Positions 9,275-18,630 of a stretch of 32,242 bases of DNA are shown one piece after another (the stretch's first letter is position 1; every line of letters starts with the position of its first letter). The DNA is taken from positions 1 through 32,242 of the forward strand of contig JAGXOF010000004.1 in NCBI GenBank assembly GCA_023660035.1. Reading direction: 5' to 3'. The translations under genes and the position numbers were made by a program. Below the pieces are notes generated by a model. It saw only the letters and a list, made by a program, of their open reading frames with translations. It made no database searches and was not told where the DNA came from. Source of the DNA: Dehalococcoidia bacterium LH_S1 (GTDB lineage: Bacteria > Chloroflexota > Dehalococcoidia > SZUA-161 > SpSt-899).

Positions 9275-10030
9275 ATGAAAGCATTGGTGACAGGCGCTAC
9301 GGGATTCATAGGAGCTAACGTAGCACGAGGATTGTTGAATCAGGGGTTCCACGTAAAGGCCCTGTTCAGAGAAGATTACAATCTACGACACAAATGTAAG
9401 AGGAACGAAGAACATACTCACTGCGGCTATGGAAAATGGCGTCAGGAAAGTTGTGTACACTAGCACTGAATCCACTATAGGAATCGGGAAGAACGATGAC
9501 TTTGTCACAGAGGCATGAGAGATGGACCCTGAGCACATCAAGGGCCACTACAAATGGTCAAAGTTTTTTGCAGAAAGGATCGCGCTGAACATGTCTCATA
9601 AGGGGCTACCAGTGGTTATCGTGAATCCCACCGCCCCTGTAGGCCCCTTCGATGTGAAGCCTACCCCCACAGGAAGGATTCTCCTCAGTCTACTGCAGGT
9701 GACAATGCCCATATACTTGAATGTGGGATTGAACATCGTAAGCGTAGAGGATGTCCATATACTGGCCCTGCAAAAGGGGGAAATAGGCGAGCGATACATA
9801 CTTGGAAACAAGAATCTTCCATTTCAGGAGATATTCGATATTCTTAAATGGGAATGGCATATATCGATGAAATACTGGAGGGCAGGATTATGAACCGCCT
9901 TCCCAGGGTTCAGTTAGATACGGTCAGGGCTGCTCACAGATTCAGGTTCCATAACTGCTCAAAGGCGATAAGGGAACTGAGCATGCCTCAAACCCCGGTT
10001 GAAGTCGCACTCGGGGAAGCGGCAAAATGA
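9275..10030 (+). pseudogene. hpnA: Hopanoid-associated NAD-dependent sugar epimerase (HpnA-like), disrupted
   Basis: Rossmann start MKALVTGATGFIGANVARGLLNQGFHVKALFRE, then a deletion with frame change to YDTNVRGTKNILTAAMENGVRKVVYTSTESTIGIG, an in-frame TGA, GHYKWSKFFAERIAL...PVVIVNPTAPVGPFDVKPTPTGRILL, a further frame change, and the C-terminal SKAIRELSMPQTPVEVALGEA. Confidence 0.85.
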
Positions 10031-10164
10031 TTCAGAGATAACGGATATGTGCGCTGACAGGCCTCCAAGTTCAAGGTTCAGGATTAGCTTAAAGATGAAG
10101 GTTGAAAGCTTTGAAGAATTCAAGGCAACTAACCGTGAACCGTGAATCCAACAGGAACGACAAG

Positions 10165-11181
10165 ATGCAGTCGCAGACACAGGCCAGCTGGAAATACTGT
10201 GAGGAAATGCTGCCGAAGGTCTCGAGGACCTTTGCCCTTAATATCCGTGAGCTGAAGGGGGACACCCACCGGGCAGTTCTCCTCGGCTATCTGTTCTTCC
10301 GCATCGCCGATACATTCGAGGACAACATGCATCAGAGCGAAGAGGAAAAGGTTAACACGCTCAATAGCTACTCCGATATCTTCAAAGGGAATAAGAGTCT
10401 GGATGAGCGGCTGGGATTGTACGAGTCATTGAAATTCAGGTGGAACGAGCAATCGCCTGATGAAGAGCTTGTGGAGAACGGCGACCGGGTTATCCGGTGC
10501 TACTTTGATTTGCCAGCTGTTTACCGCCAGATAATAGACCCGCACATCGTCATGACCTCGGAAGGTATGGCCAACTTTCAGCAGAGGAAGCTGGCCAGCG
10601 ATTCAAAAATATTTCAGCTTCAAGACGTGAGTGATCTGGAGAACTACTGTTATTACGTGGCTGGCGTCGTGGGAATGATGCTAACTCAGCTATTCTGCCA
10701 GCATGAAAACATCTCGGGCCTGCGGCCGGAACTGGAGAGGCATCAACTCGACTTTGGTCTGGCATTGCAACTCACGAATGTACTCAAGGATTCTCAAAAG
10801 GACCTGGAAAAGGGCTGGTGTTACCTCCCAACTTCAGTAACAGAGGAACACAACGTTGCGCCCGAAGAACTTGCCAATATTACCCCCGAGCAAAATAGGG
10901 AAATGTTAGAAGAACTGCTTGACGTGATATTGTCATCCTACGATTCAACTCTGAAATACATAGAGACGATCCCTGAAGAGGAACATTCCGTGCGGATGTT
11001 CTGCACAATAGCCTTTGTGTTATCCTACAATACGTTGCTTAGCATAATGAACATGAAGGAGAGCAAAATACCCCGGGAGCAGGTTGACAATATACTAGCG
11101 CAATGCAATTCCTTTGCCGCATCAAACAAGCTGCTGGAAGAGGACTATCTAAAGGTCGTGAATCAGCTGAGGCAGGATTGA
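10165..11181 (+). CDS. Squalene/phytoene synthase family protein
   Basis: LPKVSRTFALNIREL, FFRIADTFEDN, YCYYVAGVVGMMLTQLF, LDFGLALQLTNVLKDSQKDLEKGWCYLP. Confidence 0.9.
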   Translation: MQSQTQASWKYCEEMLPKVSRTFALNIRELKGDTHRAVLLGYLFFRIADTFEDNMHQSEEEKVNTLNSYSDIFKGNKSLDERLGLYESLKFRWNEQSPDEELVENGDRVIRCYFDLPAVYRQIIDPHIVMTSEGMANFQQRKLASDSKIFQLQDVSDLENYCYYVAGVVGMMLTQLFCQHENISGLRPELERHQLDFGLALQLTNVLKDSQKDLEKGWCYLPTSVTEEHNVAPEELANITPEQNREMLEELLDVILSSYDSTLKYIETIPEEEHSVRMFCTIAFVLSYNTLLSIMNMKESKIPREQVDNILAQCNSFAASNKLLEEDYLKVVNQLRQD

Positions 11182-11230
11182 TTTTTGTAAGGCAAAGCGG
11201 TGGTCTTGAGTACAGTTGTTATAGGGAGTG

Positions 11231-11893
11231 ATGATGAGTAAATGGGAACGCGAGAAGAGGGAAGTCCTAGGAGCGGCTAAAAGCATCTCTGAGAAGGGGT
11301 TAGTGGCAGGTGCTTCAGGAAACGTTAGCTTGCGCCTGACCCCAGATGGCGAACAGGAACTTCTGGCAATTACCCCCAGCGGCAAAGGCTATGACACGCT
11401 TACACTTGACGATATACAGGTAATCGATTTTGAAGGTAAAACTGTAGAGGGCAAGCTTGCCCCATCCAGTGAGATGTTGCTTCATATCGAAATCTATAAA
11501 GCAAGGAAAGACATAAAGGCCATGGTCCATACCCATTCGGTATTTGCCAGTATCATGGCTGTGGCCCGACTGGAAATTCCGCCCATCCTAGACGAGCAGG
11601 TTATATTAACAGGCGGCGAGGTAAAGGTCGCTGAATATGCTCCCCCTGGGGGTAAGGATCTCGCGCGGAATGCCCTTGCTGCACTTGAAAACAGGAATGC
11701 AGTGATACTGGCCAACCATGGCATGGTAGGCACAGGCAAATCCATGCAAGAGGCACTTACAGTAGCTGAGGTTGTGGAGCGGCTAGCAAAGATATATCTC
11801 CATACGCTTTCCCTTGACAGGGTCAACACGCTTCCTGCGGAAGCAATAGGGAAGGAAAAGAACCTTTTTCGCAGGCAGCAAAGTGATGGGTAG
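11231..11893 (+). CDS. Class II aldolase/adducin family protein (L-fuculose-phosphate aldolase-like)
   Basis: GLVAGASGNVSLRL, ITPSGKGYDTL, SSEMLLHIEIYKARKDIKAMVHTHSVFASIMAV, ILANHGMVGTGKSMQEAL. Confidence 0.92.
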   Translation: MMSKWEREKREVLGAAKSISEKGLVAGASGNVSLRLTPDGEQELLAITPSGKGYDTLTLDDIQVIDFEGKTVEGKLAPSSEMLLHIEIYKARKDIKAMVHTHSVFASIMAVARLEIPPILDEQVILTGGEVKVAEYAPPGGKDLARNALAALENRNAVILANHGMVGTGKSMQEALTVAEVVERLAKIYLHTLSLDRVNTLPAEAIGKEKNLFRRQQSDG

Positions 11894-11981
11894 TAACAAA
11901 GGTATATGAGAAATTGTCCCGCAAGAAAGTCCCGGAAACATGTATTTGGGATAAATCCAAATAACCACACATACATGTCAT

Positions 11982-11998
11982 CCTGAATTTAATTCAGG
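11982..11998. repeat. Intergenic palindrome CCTGAATT-T-AATTCAGG (REP-like)
   Basis: Perfect 8-bp arms; the tcatcctgaatttaattcaggga context resembles common intergenic REP-type elements. Confidence 0.5.
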
Positions 11999-12144
11999 GA
12001 CTCTACCTCTGTCCGCCTTAGAAGAACGAATTAACCACGAACCCCAGTATCAGAGTCCAGCGGCATTTGAAATGCTGCCCTATATGTCATTTCGACCGAA
12101 GGGAGAAATCCTGAGCCCTGAATAGCCAGGGAAAGTTGGTTGGG

Positions 12145-12172
12145 GAGGGGAGACTTTAGTCTCCCCTCGCTT
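12145..12172 (+). terminator. Rho-independent terminator
   Basis: GAGGGGAGACT-TT-AGTCTCCCCTC perfect 11-bp stem followed by GCTTTT. Confidence 0.8.
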
Positions 12173-12329
12173 TTCTACTACAAATCCAGCCAGATGATAA
12201 GTAGTACTTCGGTAGCAAATTCCATTCCCAAGGTTGATTCCCGTCAAAATTTAGTACTTTGGTTTCATGACAGGCCATTTTCAATGTGCCATGCTTAAAA
12301 CAAGTCTATCTGCTGGTGAGTGCAGAATA

Positions 12330-13045
12330 TCACCCCCGTAAGCTTCTCCATTTTCCTGTAATACCACATATAGCCTCCGATCTTGTTCTGTAACGGCGGT
12401 GATGGATGAGCGCCTGCTTCAGCGTACCCCAGAAACTCTCCATAGGTGCGTTATCATAACAGTTTCCCTTCCTGCTCATGGATGCCTTCAGTCCGAAGTG
12501 TCCCATGAGGTTTCTATACTCGTGAGAGCAGTGCTGGCTGCCCCTGTCAGAGTGGTGTATCAAACCTTTAGTTGGGCGTTGGGCAACTACAGCCTTAAAC
12601 CGTGATTGGCTTACCAGATTCCTGGTCAATCGCTCTCCCATTGCGTAGCTAACGATGCTGCCAGTAAAAAGGTCCTTATGGCTGGCTACGTACAGCCACC
12701 CTTCATCTGTAGGCACATAGGTTATATCCCTAACCCACACCTCATTCGGCGCAGTAACCTTGAACTGCTGCCCCAAGATATTCTCAGCTACAGGAAGTTT
12801 GTGTTTTGAATCCGTGGTAGTCTTGAATCTCTGCTTCTGTTTGCAGCATATGCCAAGCTTCCGCCGAATCCGCTTGATCCGGCAGATACCCACCTGTATC
12901 CCATGCTCCGCCAGGTCCTGCTGTAGCCTCTCTGCACTATAGGTATGTCTTGTCCGCTTGTGTGCCGCTCTAATCTCTACCTCCAGCCGCGTTTCCTCCT
13001 AAGCCCACTTCGATAATGGCCTCTTCATCCAGGCATAATATCCGC
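12330..13045 (-). pseudogene. IS3-family transposase OrfB, 5' truncated, with in-frame stop
   Basis: VSASGYYAWMKRPLSKWA*EETRLEVEIRAAHKRTRHTYSAERLQQDLAEHGIQVGICRIKRIRRKLG...VWVRDITYVPTDEGWLYVA...LIHHSDRGSQH...SRKGNCYDNAPMESFWGTLK. Confidence 0.9.
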
Positions 13046-13938
13046 TGGCTGATACGTTTAAGATGTGGCTTATCGGAAGATACCTGGTCGCCACGCCCTT
13101 AAAGTGACGCATCCAAGCCTTTAGCCGGCTGTGATAGGCGTTGACGTTCTGGATGTGGAAGACCTTGTCTACAACACGATTGCCCTTTGTAAGATTGACA
13201 AGTTTCTCTCTCCCTTGCGGGAGTGAAGTACAACGGTTGACCTCGGGCAAGAGGTTCTCTCCAACGGCGGCGTTTTCCCGAATGATCTCGTGCGTATACC
13301 CCAGTTTGGACAATCCGTTGTAACCTCCCCATCCATCTGTCTGGACAATACTACCCACTTCCACCGCCTCCTTGATGGCCTCCTTCAAACTGGGGCCAGA
13401 AGCATCAGGTACACGCCTGAGTCGAATCCGAGCAGTCTTGCCTTCTTAAGCTCTACCATGATAAGGACCAATGCCTTACCTGCAGCTCCTCGTCCCCGCT
13501 TACCTGGCTTCTCCCCCCTATATAAACCTCGTCTGCTCTGATCAGGCCAGAGAGCCGATCCCGACCAGGTCGGACCATAGCGCAGCGAAGCTTGTGCAGC
13601 CACGTCCACGCAGTCTTATAAGACCCCAAATCAAGAACACGAGTCAACCCCAATGCATTGGCCCCATACTTCTGAGAGGTTAAGTGGCAAATGGCACGAA
13701 ACCAAAGGGGTAAGGGTTTCCTGGTATCCTGAAAAATAGTTCCAGCTATGACAGATGTTCTGTATCCGCACTTAGCGCACTGGAACAACACACCCCTTAT
13801 TGGCCAAGCCTTTTGATGCCCACAACGAGGGCAACAAAAGCCATCAGGCCAGCGCAACCGGTAAATATAATCGTGACACGACTCCTCGGTGGGGAAACGG
13901 GCTTCGAACTCCATTAAATTTCGCGGATAGTCCTCCAT
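13046..13938 (-). pseudogene. IS1595 (ISXO2-like) transposase with two frameshifts, 3' end fused to the IS3 remnant
   Basis: Zinc ribbon CPRCGHQKAWPIRGVLFQCAKCGYRTSVIAGTIFQDTRKPL; IRADEVYIGG; frame change; EKPGKRGRGAAGKALVLIMVE; frame change; RIRLRRVPDASGPSLKEAIKEAVEVGSIVQTDGWGGY...HIQNVNAYHSRLKAWMRHFKGVATRYL. Confidence 0.9.
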
Positions 13939-14074
13939 GCCTCATATTCTGTCTTAGCTCTTTACATCAGTCAAGTACATACCCCTATATATCTATTCTA
14001 CCTGACTTTGGTGTCCATTAAATCCATCCTACCCCAACAACCTGAGAGCAGGGTATAATGGGGACCGTTGGTAC

Positions 14075-15997
14075 TTATTTCCTGTTCCACAGCAGAGTGG
14101 TCAGGATAAGCACAGTTCCAATTAGCCCCAAACCAGCCAGAGTGGCAGCCATTTTCGGAAAGGCAATAAGAAACCCGCCTAAAGCCATCGCTATACGTTG
14201 TGTTATGGGCAGCTTGCCAAACTTTATGAGGTATCCTTCGAGGCCGGATGCCAGGATAAAGATGCCCAGCATAGCTAGAGCGGTGTGATAGAGTATCTCC
14301 CACGGCGTGCCCTGCATAATCAGGGCCGGCTGAAGGACAAAGAAGAAAGGAACGAAGACCAGTACAATTCCCAATCTCAGGCTGGTCCAGGCGGTCTTTG
14401 TAGTGTCTGCGTCAGCTACGCTGGCTGCAATGAAGGCGTTTATGGCTACTGGAGGGGTCAGTCCACCCAGCCCTGCATAAAAGATTATAAATAGGTGCAC
14501 GGCGATTACGGGGATGCCGGTAACCATAGCCACAGCTGGAGCCATGGTGACAGCCAGGAAGAGATATGATGTTCTCTGAAGACCGACCATGCCCATCAGA
14601 AGATTAAATATCGCACCTATCAAGAGCACCAGAAACACGTTGCCAGCACCAAGAGAAACTACCCAGGCAGTTACCGCTGCTGCCATCCCTGTCTTATAAA
14701 GCCCTACCAGTATGAATCCTATGGAGAGGAATATTGCCATTCCAAAGTTTACTAGTCCGGCGGTATATGCCAGCGTCTCCTCCAGTCTGCGGAGGGTTAG
14801 GCTCTTGCGCTTTGTGATTACATTAAGCAGTAACATCAGCACAGACGCATAGACTGGAGTAATCATTCCCCATCGCATGTAGAGGAGGCCGAAAATGAGG
14901 AAAGCAATACAGAGGAGATATATCCATCCTTCCTTAAGGGTGGACCAGATTCTGGGAATATCCTGGGGAGCCAGGCCTTTGAATCCGGCCTTGGCCGCAT
15001 AGCCGTCTACTTGCACCAGCAAACCGGCGTAGTAGAGCACGGTAGGGATAAAGGCGGCTACCATGATAGCGGCATAGTCCACGTTAGCGATTATGGCGGC
15101 CATGAAAACCATTCCTCCCATCACCGGAGGCATCGTATCACCGCCGGATGAGGCGCAGGCTTCAGTGGCTGCGGCATATTCCGATGAGTACCCTGTTCTT
15201 TTCATTGCGGGGATAGTGAATGAGCCTGTGGCAGCGATGTTGGCAGTTATACTCCCGATCAGGCTGCCGAAGAAGCCGCTGGACAGTACGGCTATCTTGG
15301 CTGGGCCTCCCCTTACCTGGCCGAGGAGGGCGGTTGCCAGTTTGAGGAAGAACTCGCCCCCGCCCAGTCCCAACATCACTCCTGCGAACAGGTAGAACCC
15401 GAGAATCATCTTTGCCAGCATCGCTGCTGGTAATCCCAGTATGCCGTCGGCGCCGAAGGCGAAGTTGGAGAATATCTCCTGGAAAGAAAGGCTGAATCCG
15501 TACAGTACACCTGGCATTTTGTCGGCGAAGAGGGGATAGATAATAGAGAGGACAAGCACTGCCGTGTATCCCCAGCCTCCCACCCTCCTCCCCGCTTCCA
15601 ATGAGAGAAGCCCCAGAACTAAAGCCAGGACAAAGTGAAAAATGGAAGGCGCAGGTGTCCATAGCTGCGTGGAGATTTCATTGGAGTGGGAGAGGAAAAA
15701 GAAGAGAGTGGCAGGGAGCAAGAGTGACAGAAGATAGTCATACCAGGGAGGCGCGTAGTCTCTGCTTTTGCGGCTGGACCCCAGTCCAATGAATACATTG
15801 AAACCGAGGATGGCGAAGAGAAGGTAGAAGTATGTGGTGCCGCTTATGACCTTTCCGGCTACGGGAATTGCCAGCCAGTACAGAACGAATAGTACTATCG
15901 CTGCCAGCGTGGTGCCGAGATATATTATCTTTACAGGCGCTGGCAAATGGCGATATCGCGTTAGGGATAGGCCGGACGGCTGCCCTTCTGTAGCCAA
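14075..15997 (-). CDS. TRAP transporter permease, fused 4TM/12TM (DctQM-type)
   Basis: ~640 aa, many TM segments; GSITANIAATGSFTIPAMKRTGYSSEYAAATEACASSGGDTMPPVMGGMVFMAA and GLGGLTPPVAINAFIAASVADADTTKTAW are characteristic. Confidence 0.93.
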   Translation of the reverse strand: MATEGQPSGLSLTRYRHLPAPVKIIYLGTTLAAIVLFVLYWLAIPVAGKVISGTTYFYLLFAILGFNVFIGLGSSRKSRDYAPPWYDYLLSLLLPATLFFFLSHSNEISTQLWTPAPSIFHFVLALVLGLLSLEAGRRVGGWGYTAVLVLSIIYPLFADKMPGVLYGFSLSFQEIFSNFAFGADGILGLPAAMLAKMILGFYLFAGVMLGLGGGEFFLKLATALLGQVRGGPAKIAVLSSGFFGSLIGSITANIAATGSFTIPAMKRTGYSSEYAAATEACASSGGDTMPPVMGGMVFMAAIIANVDYAAIMVAAFIPTVLYYAGLLVQVDGYAAKAGFKGLAPQDIPRIWSTLKEGWIYLLCIAFLIFGLLYMRWGMITPVYASVLMLLLNVITKRKSLTLRRLEETLAYTAGLVNFGMAIFLSIGFILVGLYKTGMAAAVTAWVVSLGAGNVFLVLLIGAIFNLLMGMVGLQRTSYLFLAVTMAPAVAMVTGIPVIAVHLFIIFYAGLGGLTPPVAINAFIAASVADADTTKTAWTSLRLGIVLVFVPFFFVLQPALIMQGTPWEILYHTALAMLGIFILASGLEGYLIKFGKLPITQRIAMALGGFLIAFPKMAATLAGLGLIGTVLILTTLLWNRK

Positions 15998-16003
15998 ATG
16001 AAT

Positions 16004-16222
16004 TTATCCTATCCTCTTGCCCTGCTCGTCAGCTACTTTGACGGGTTCTTTGGGGAAACCGCTGACAGTGCCACTGGATAGTGTTATAACCAGCTCGCAT
16101 TTGGCACCGGGAGTGGCTTTGCCTTCTACAGTTATCGTTTTGTTAATGTGGGCTGGATCGGTAACCGAGGTGAATTCGAAGCTGAGACCGCTCTCAGAAG
16201 TCGCTTTGGGGGTTTCCTTCAC
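16004..16222 (-). CDS. Small ORF between TRAP subunits, extracellular Ig/FN-like fragment
   Basis: 72-aa ORF whose GTG start overlaps the TAXI stop (GTGA); KTITVEGKATPGAKCELVITLSSGTVSGFPKEPVKVADEQGK. Confidence 0.45.
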   Translation of the reverse strand: MKETPKATSESGLSFEFTSVTDPAHINKTITVEGKATPGAKCELVITLSSGTVSGFPKEPVKVADEQGKRIG

Positions 16223-17496
16223 TGTTGGTCCGGGGGTTCGGGCTCCGGCACACTTGTAGGTATTACCTCTTCGCCGCTTTCAGTCAAACTTACATGGAGT
16301 CCAACCTTTGGTATATTATGCTCCACTTTGTATGTTTCCCACAGTGTTACCCACTCCTGGTTTGCCGGACTTATCTCTATGCCCTTCTCCTCGGCTAGGC
16401 TTTTGGCATTGGCGTAAGCATCAACGTAGGTGTTGAGCAGTTCTATGTTTTCCAGCTGCCGGCGCTCATGTGCTTCCGTCCATAAACCTTTCTCTTGCAG
16501 GTACTTTATGAGACCTTCGTGGACGGGGATGTAAGTGGTTTTCAGGGCCTCCATGAGATGGTCGATGCTCATATACTTGTTGGAGTCGTAGGCCTCCTTG
16601 TACTGGTTATAATTTTCATCGAGCCACTTGGCAAAGTGATAGACAAGTTCCGCATCGTGTTTTTTGGTAGTGATGTCGAATATGTAGCCAACTGTTCCCC
16701 AATGGCCAACGGCTTCCGACACGCCGGTTTTGATCGGTGCGAAGGAATAAAGCGGACTCCTTGCTTGCCAGCGCTTGGCTCCCTCCGGGTCCTTCTCAGC
16801 GTTCAGGTCCAGGAAACGGATGCCGTGAGGGGCGGAAGCCACTTCATAGAGGGTTGGGGAGGTGGGGAAGCCGAAGGCGACATCGGTCCTGCCCTCGGCT
16901 ACGGCCCGCATCGCCCCTTCAAAGCTGCCTGCATTTACCCATTCGATTTTTTCTTCGTCGAGTTGAATCCAGGCCAGCAGGGAGCGGAAAGGGTTCAGAG
17001 TGGAATCTTTCATGTTCCAGACCGAGAACCTCGTACCTGGGCCGATATCGTAAATCCTCTCGATATCCGAATCGCCACGGACGAAGAAGCCGGAGTTGGC
17101 CAGGTCGTGAATCCAGACAACCCTTGCTTGAAATGGCCCGCCGTCTTTGGTGGCGTGGTCTTCTGTGGCCTCAATGACGTTACTCAGCATGCTTTTGGAA
17201 GCGGAACTCAGGAACATTTCGCCATCTTTGAGGTAGCGCATGCATTTACCGGGATCTGCCTCTGGCACGACACGAATGGCCATTCCGGTATCGTCTTCCA
17301 TTATAGATGCCCAGCTGACGTATTTGGCCAGTCCGCTCTGGCCCGGGGCTGCAATGTGAAGCCGTTCCGGCCACTGCCAACCCTGATCCGCTTCTTCAGT
17401 CTGGGTTGTGCCTGAGGTGCATCCTGTTAAAACTAGAGTACTGCCCAGCACAAGCAGTAAAGCTATTAGTAGTGGTTTAAACAAGTGCCTAGTCAT
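16219..17496 (-). CDS. TAXI-family TRAP transporter solute-binding lipoprotein
   Basis: Lipobox LVLTGC; LHIAAPGQSGLAKYVSWASIMEDDTGMAIRVVPEADPGKCMRYLKDGEMFLSSASKS..., adjacent to the fused TRAP permease. Confidence 0.85.
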   Translation of the reverse strand: MTRHLFKPLLIALLLVLGSTLVLTGCTSGTTQTEEADQGWQWPERLHIAAPGQSGLAKYVSWASIMEDDTGMAIRVVPEADPGKCMRYLKDGEMFLSSASKSMLSNVIEATEDHATKDGGPFQARVVWIHDLANSGFFVRGDSDIERIYDIGPGTRFSVWNMKDSTLNPFRSLLAWIQLDEEKIEWVNAGSFEGAMRAVAEGRTDVAFGFPTSPTLYEVASAPHGIRFLDLNAEKDPEGAKRWQARSPLYSFAPIKTGVSEAVGHWGTVGYIFDITTKKHDAELVYHFAKWLDENYNQYKEAYDSNKYMSIDHLMEALKTTYIPVHEGLIKYLQEKGLWTEAHERRQLENIELLNTYVDAYANAKSLAEEKGIEISPANQEWVTLWETYKVEHNIPKVGLHVSLTESGEEVIPTSVPEPEPPDQQ

Positions 17497-17499
17497 TCG

Positions 17500-18630
17500 T
17501 CAGTCTCCTTTCTGTCTTGCTTTGTTTGCCTTTGTCCACAGTGGTGGTTCGTATACGCAGTATGGCTCCGCCTCCAGATAGTCTCCTGTGGCTGCGTATG
17601 CCCTTGCCCGGCAGCCTCCGCATACCCTCTTGTACACGCAGACGCCGCACTTTCCCTTCAGTTTGGAAAGGTCTCTCAAGTCTCTGAATAATGGGGCATT
17701 GACCCATATTTCGCCGAAGGATTGTTCCCTCACGTTGCCCGCTTCGATATCCAGGTAGCCGCATCCCTGTACTCCGCCCCGGTGGGAAATGAAACAGTAG
17801 CTGGTGCCAGCAAGACATCCTCTGGTGATGGTCTGCATGGGTTGATAAGTGGATTCAGAATTCGAGGTTTGATTCCTGGGTGCTTCGCTTTCTCTTTGCT
17901 TTACTATCCTCATATAGTGGGGCGCATCCGTGGGTTTGAAGAACATCCTGTCCCCGAGTTCCATCTGTTTATCGTATATCCAGTTTAATGTTTCCTCATA
18001 TTGTTGAGGGGACAGCTCCTGGTCTTCAAGGCCTTTACCGCGCCCGGTGGGGACCAGCATGAATGGATGAAAGGCCACAGCTCCGATCTCTATAGAAAGA
18101 TCCAGCAGGTCGGCTAAGTAGTGGACATTTAATTTCGTCACGGTGCTGTTGATCTGAACTTCAATGCCTGCGCTGCGGGCGTTGGCGATTCCATCCAGCG
18201 CCTCCTGATAAGCCCCCGCTTTGCCGCGGAACTCATCCTGACGTTCCGGGATTGGGAAGTCTATACTCACTGCCAGGCGGGATACTGGCACTTTCTTCAA
18301 TTCGGTAGCCAATTTCCTGGTGATCAACGTGCCGTTGGTGCCCATGACCACTCTGAGACCTTTACTCACACCGTATCTGGCTATTTGCAATACGTCCGGT
18401 CTTACAAGTGGCTCGCCTCCGGTCAGAATGAGGATTGGTTTCGCTACTTCAGCTATCTGGTCGATCAGTCGATAGCACTCCTCGGTTGTGAGTTCATTTT
18501 CATACGGTTCGTTTTCTGAGGAGGAGCGGCAATGGGCGCAGAAGAGGTTGCAGCGGCGGGTTATTTCCCAGGCCACCAGATGCAATCTGGGCTCGATGAT
18601 GTCCTTGTTGGAATGGTTATTCATACTCAT
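17500..18630 (-). CDS. ahbD: Radical SAM/SPASM protein, AhbD/NirJ-like (AdoMet-dependent heme synthase)
   Basis: PRLHLVAWEITRRCNLFCAHCRSSSE, ILTGGEPLVRPDVLQIA, TRGCLAGTSYCFISHRGGVQGCGYLDIEAGNVREQSFGEIW, KCGVCVYKRVCGGCRARAYAATGDYLEAEPYC. Confidence 0.82.
   Translation of the reverse strand: MSMNNHSNKDIIEPRLHLVAWEITRRCNLFCAHCRSSSENEPYENELTTEECYRLIDQIAEVAKPILILTGGEPLVRPDVLQIARYGVSKGLRVVMGTNGTLITRKLATELKKVPVSRLAVSIDFPIPERQDEFRGKAGAYQEALDGIANARSAGIEVQINSTVTKLNVHYLADLLDLSIEIGAVAFHPFMLVPTGRGKGLEDQELSPQQYEETLNWIYDKQMELGDRMFFKPTDAPHYMRIVKQRESEAPRNQTSNSESTYQPMQTITRGCLAGTSYCFISHRGGVQGCGYLDIEAGNVREQSFGEIWVNAPLFRDLRDLSKLKGKCGVCVYKRVCGGCRARAYAATGDYLEAEPYCVYEPPLWTKANKARQKGD

Noticed and set aside
12090-12130. 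gtcatttcgaccgaagggagaaatcctgag as a regulatory site
   Set aside because: Looks like a common dispersed intergenic repeat; no evidence for regulation.
16495-17415. 306-aa + strand ORF
   Set aside because: Antisense to the well-supported TAXI binding protein; composition is the mirror of the real codons and no ribosome-binding site is evident.
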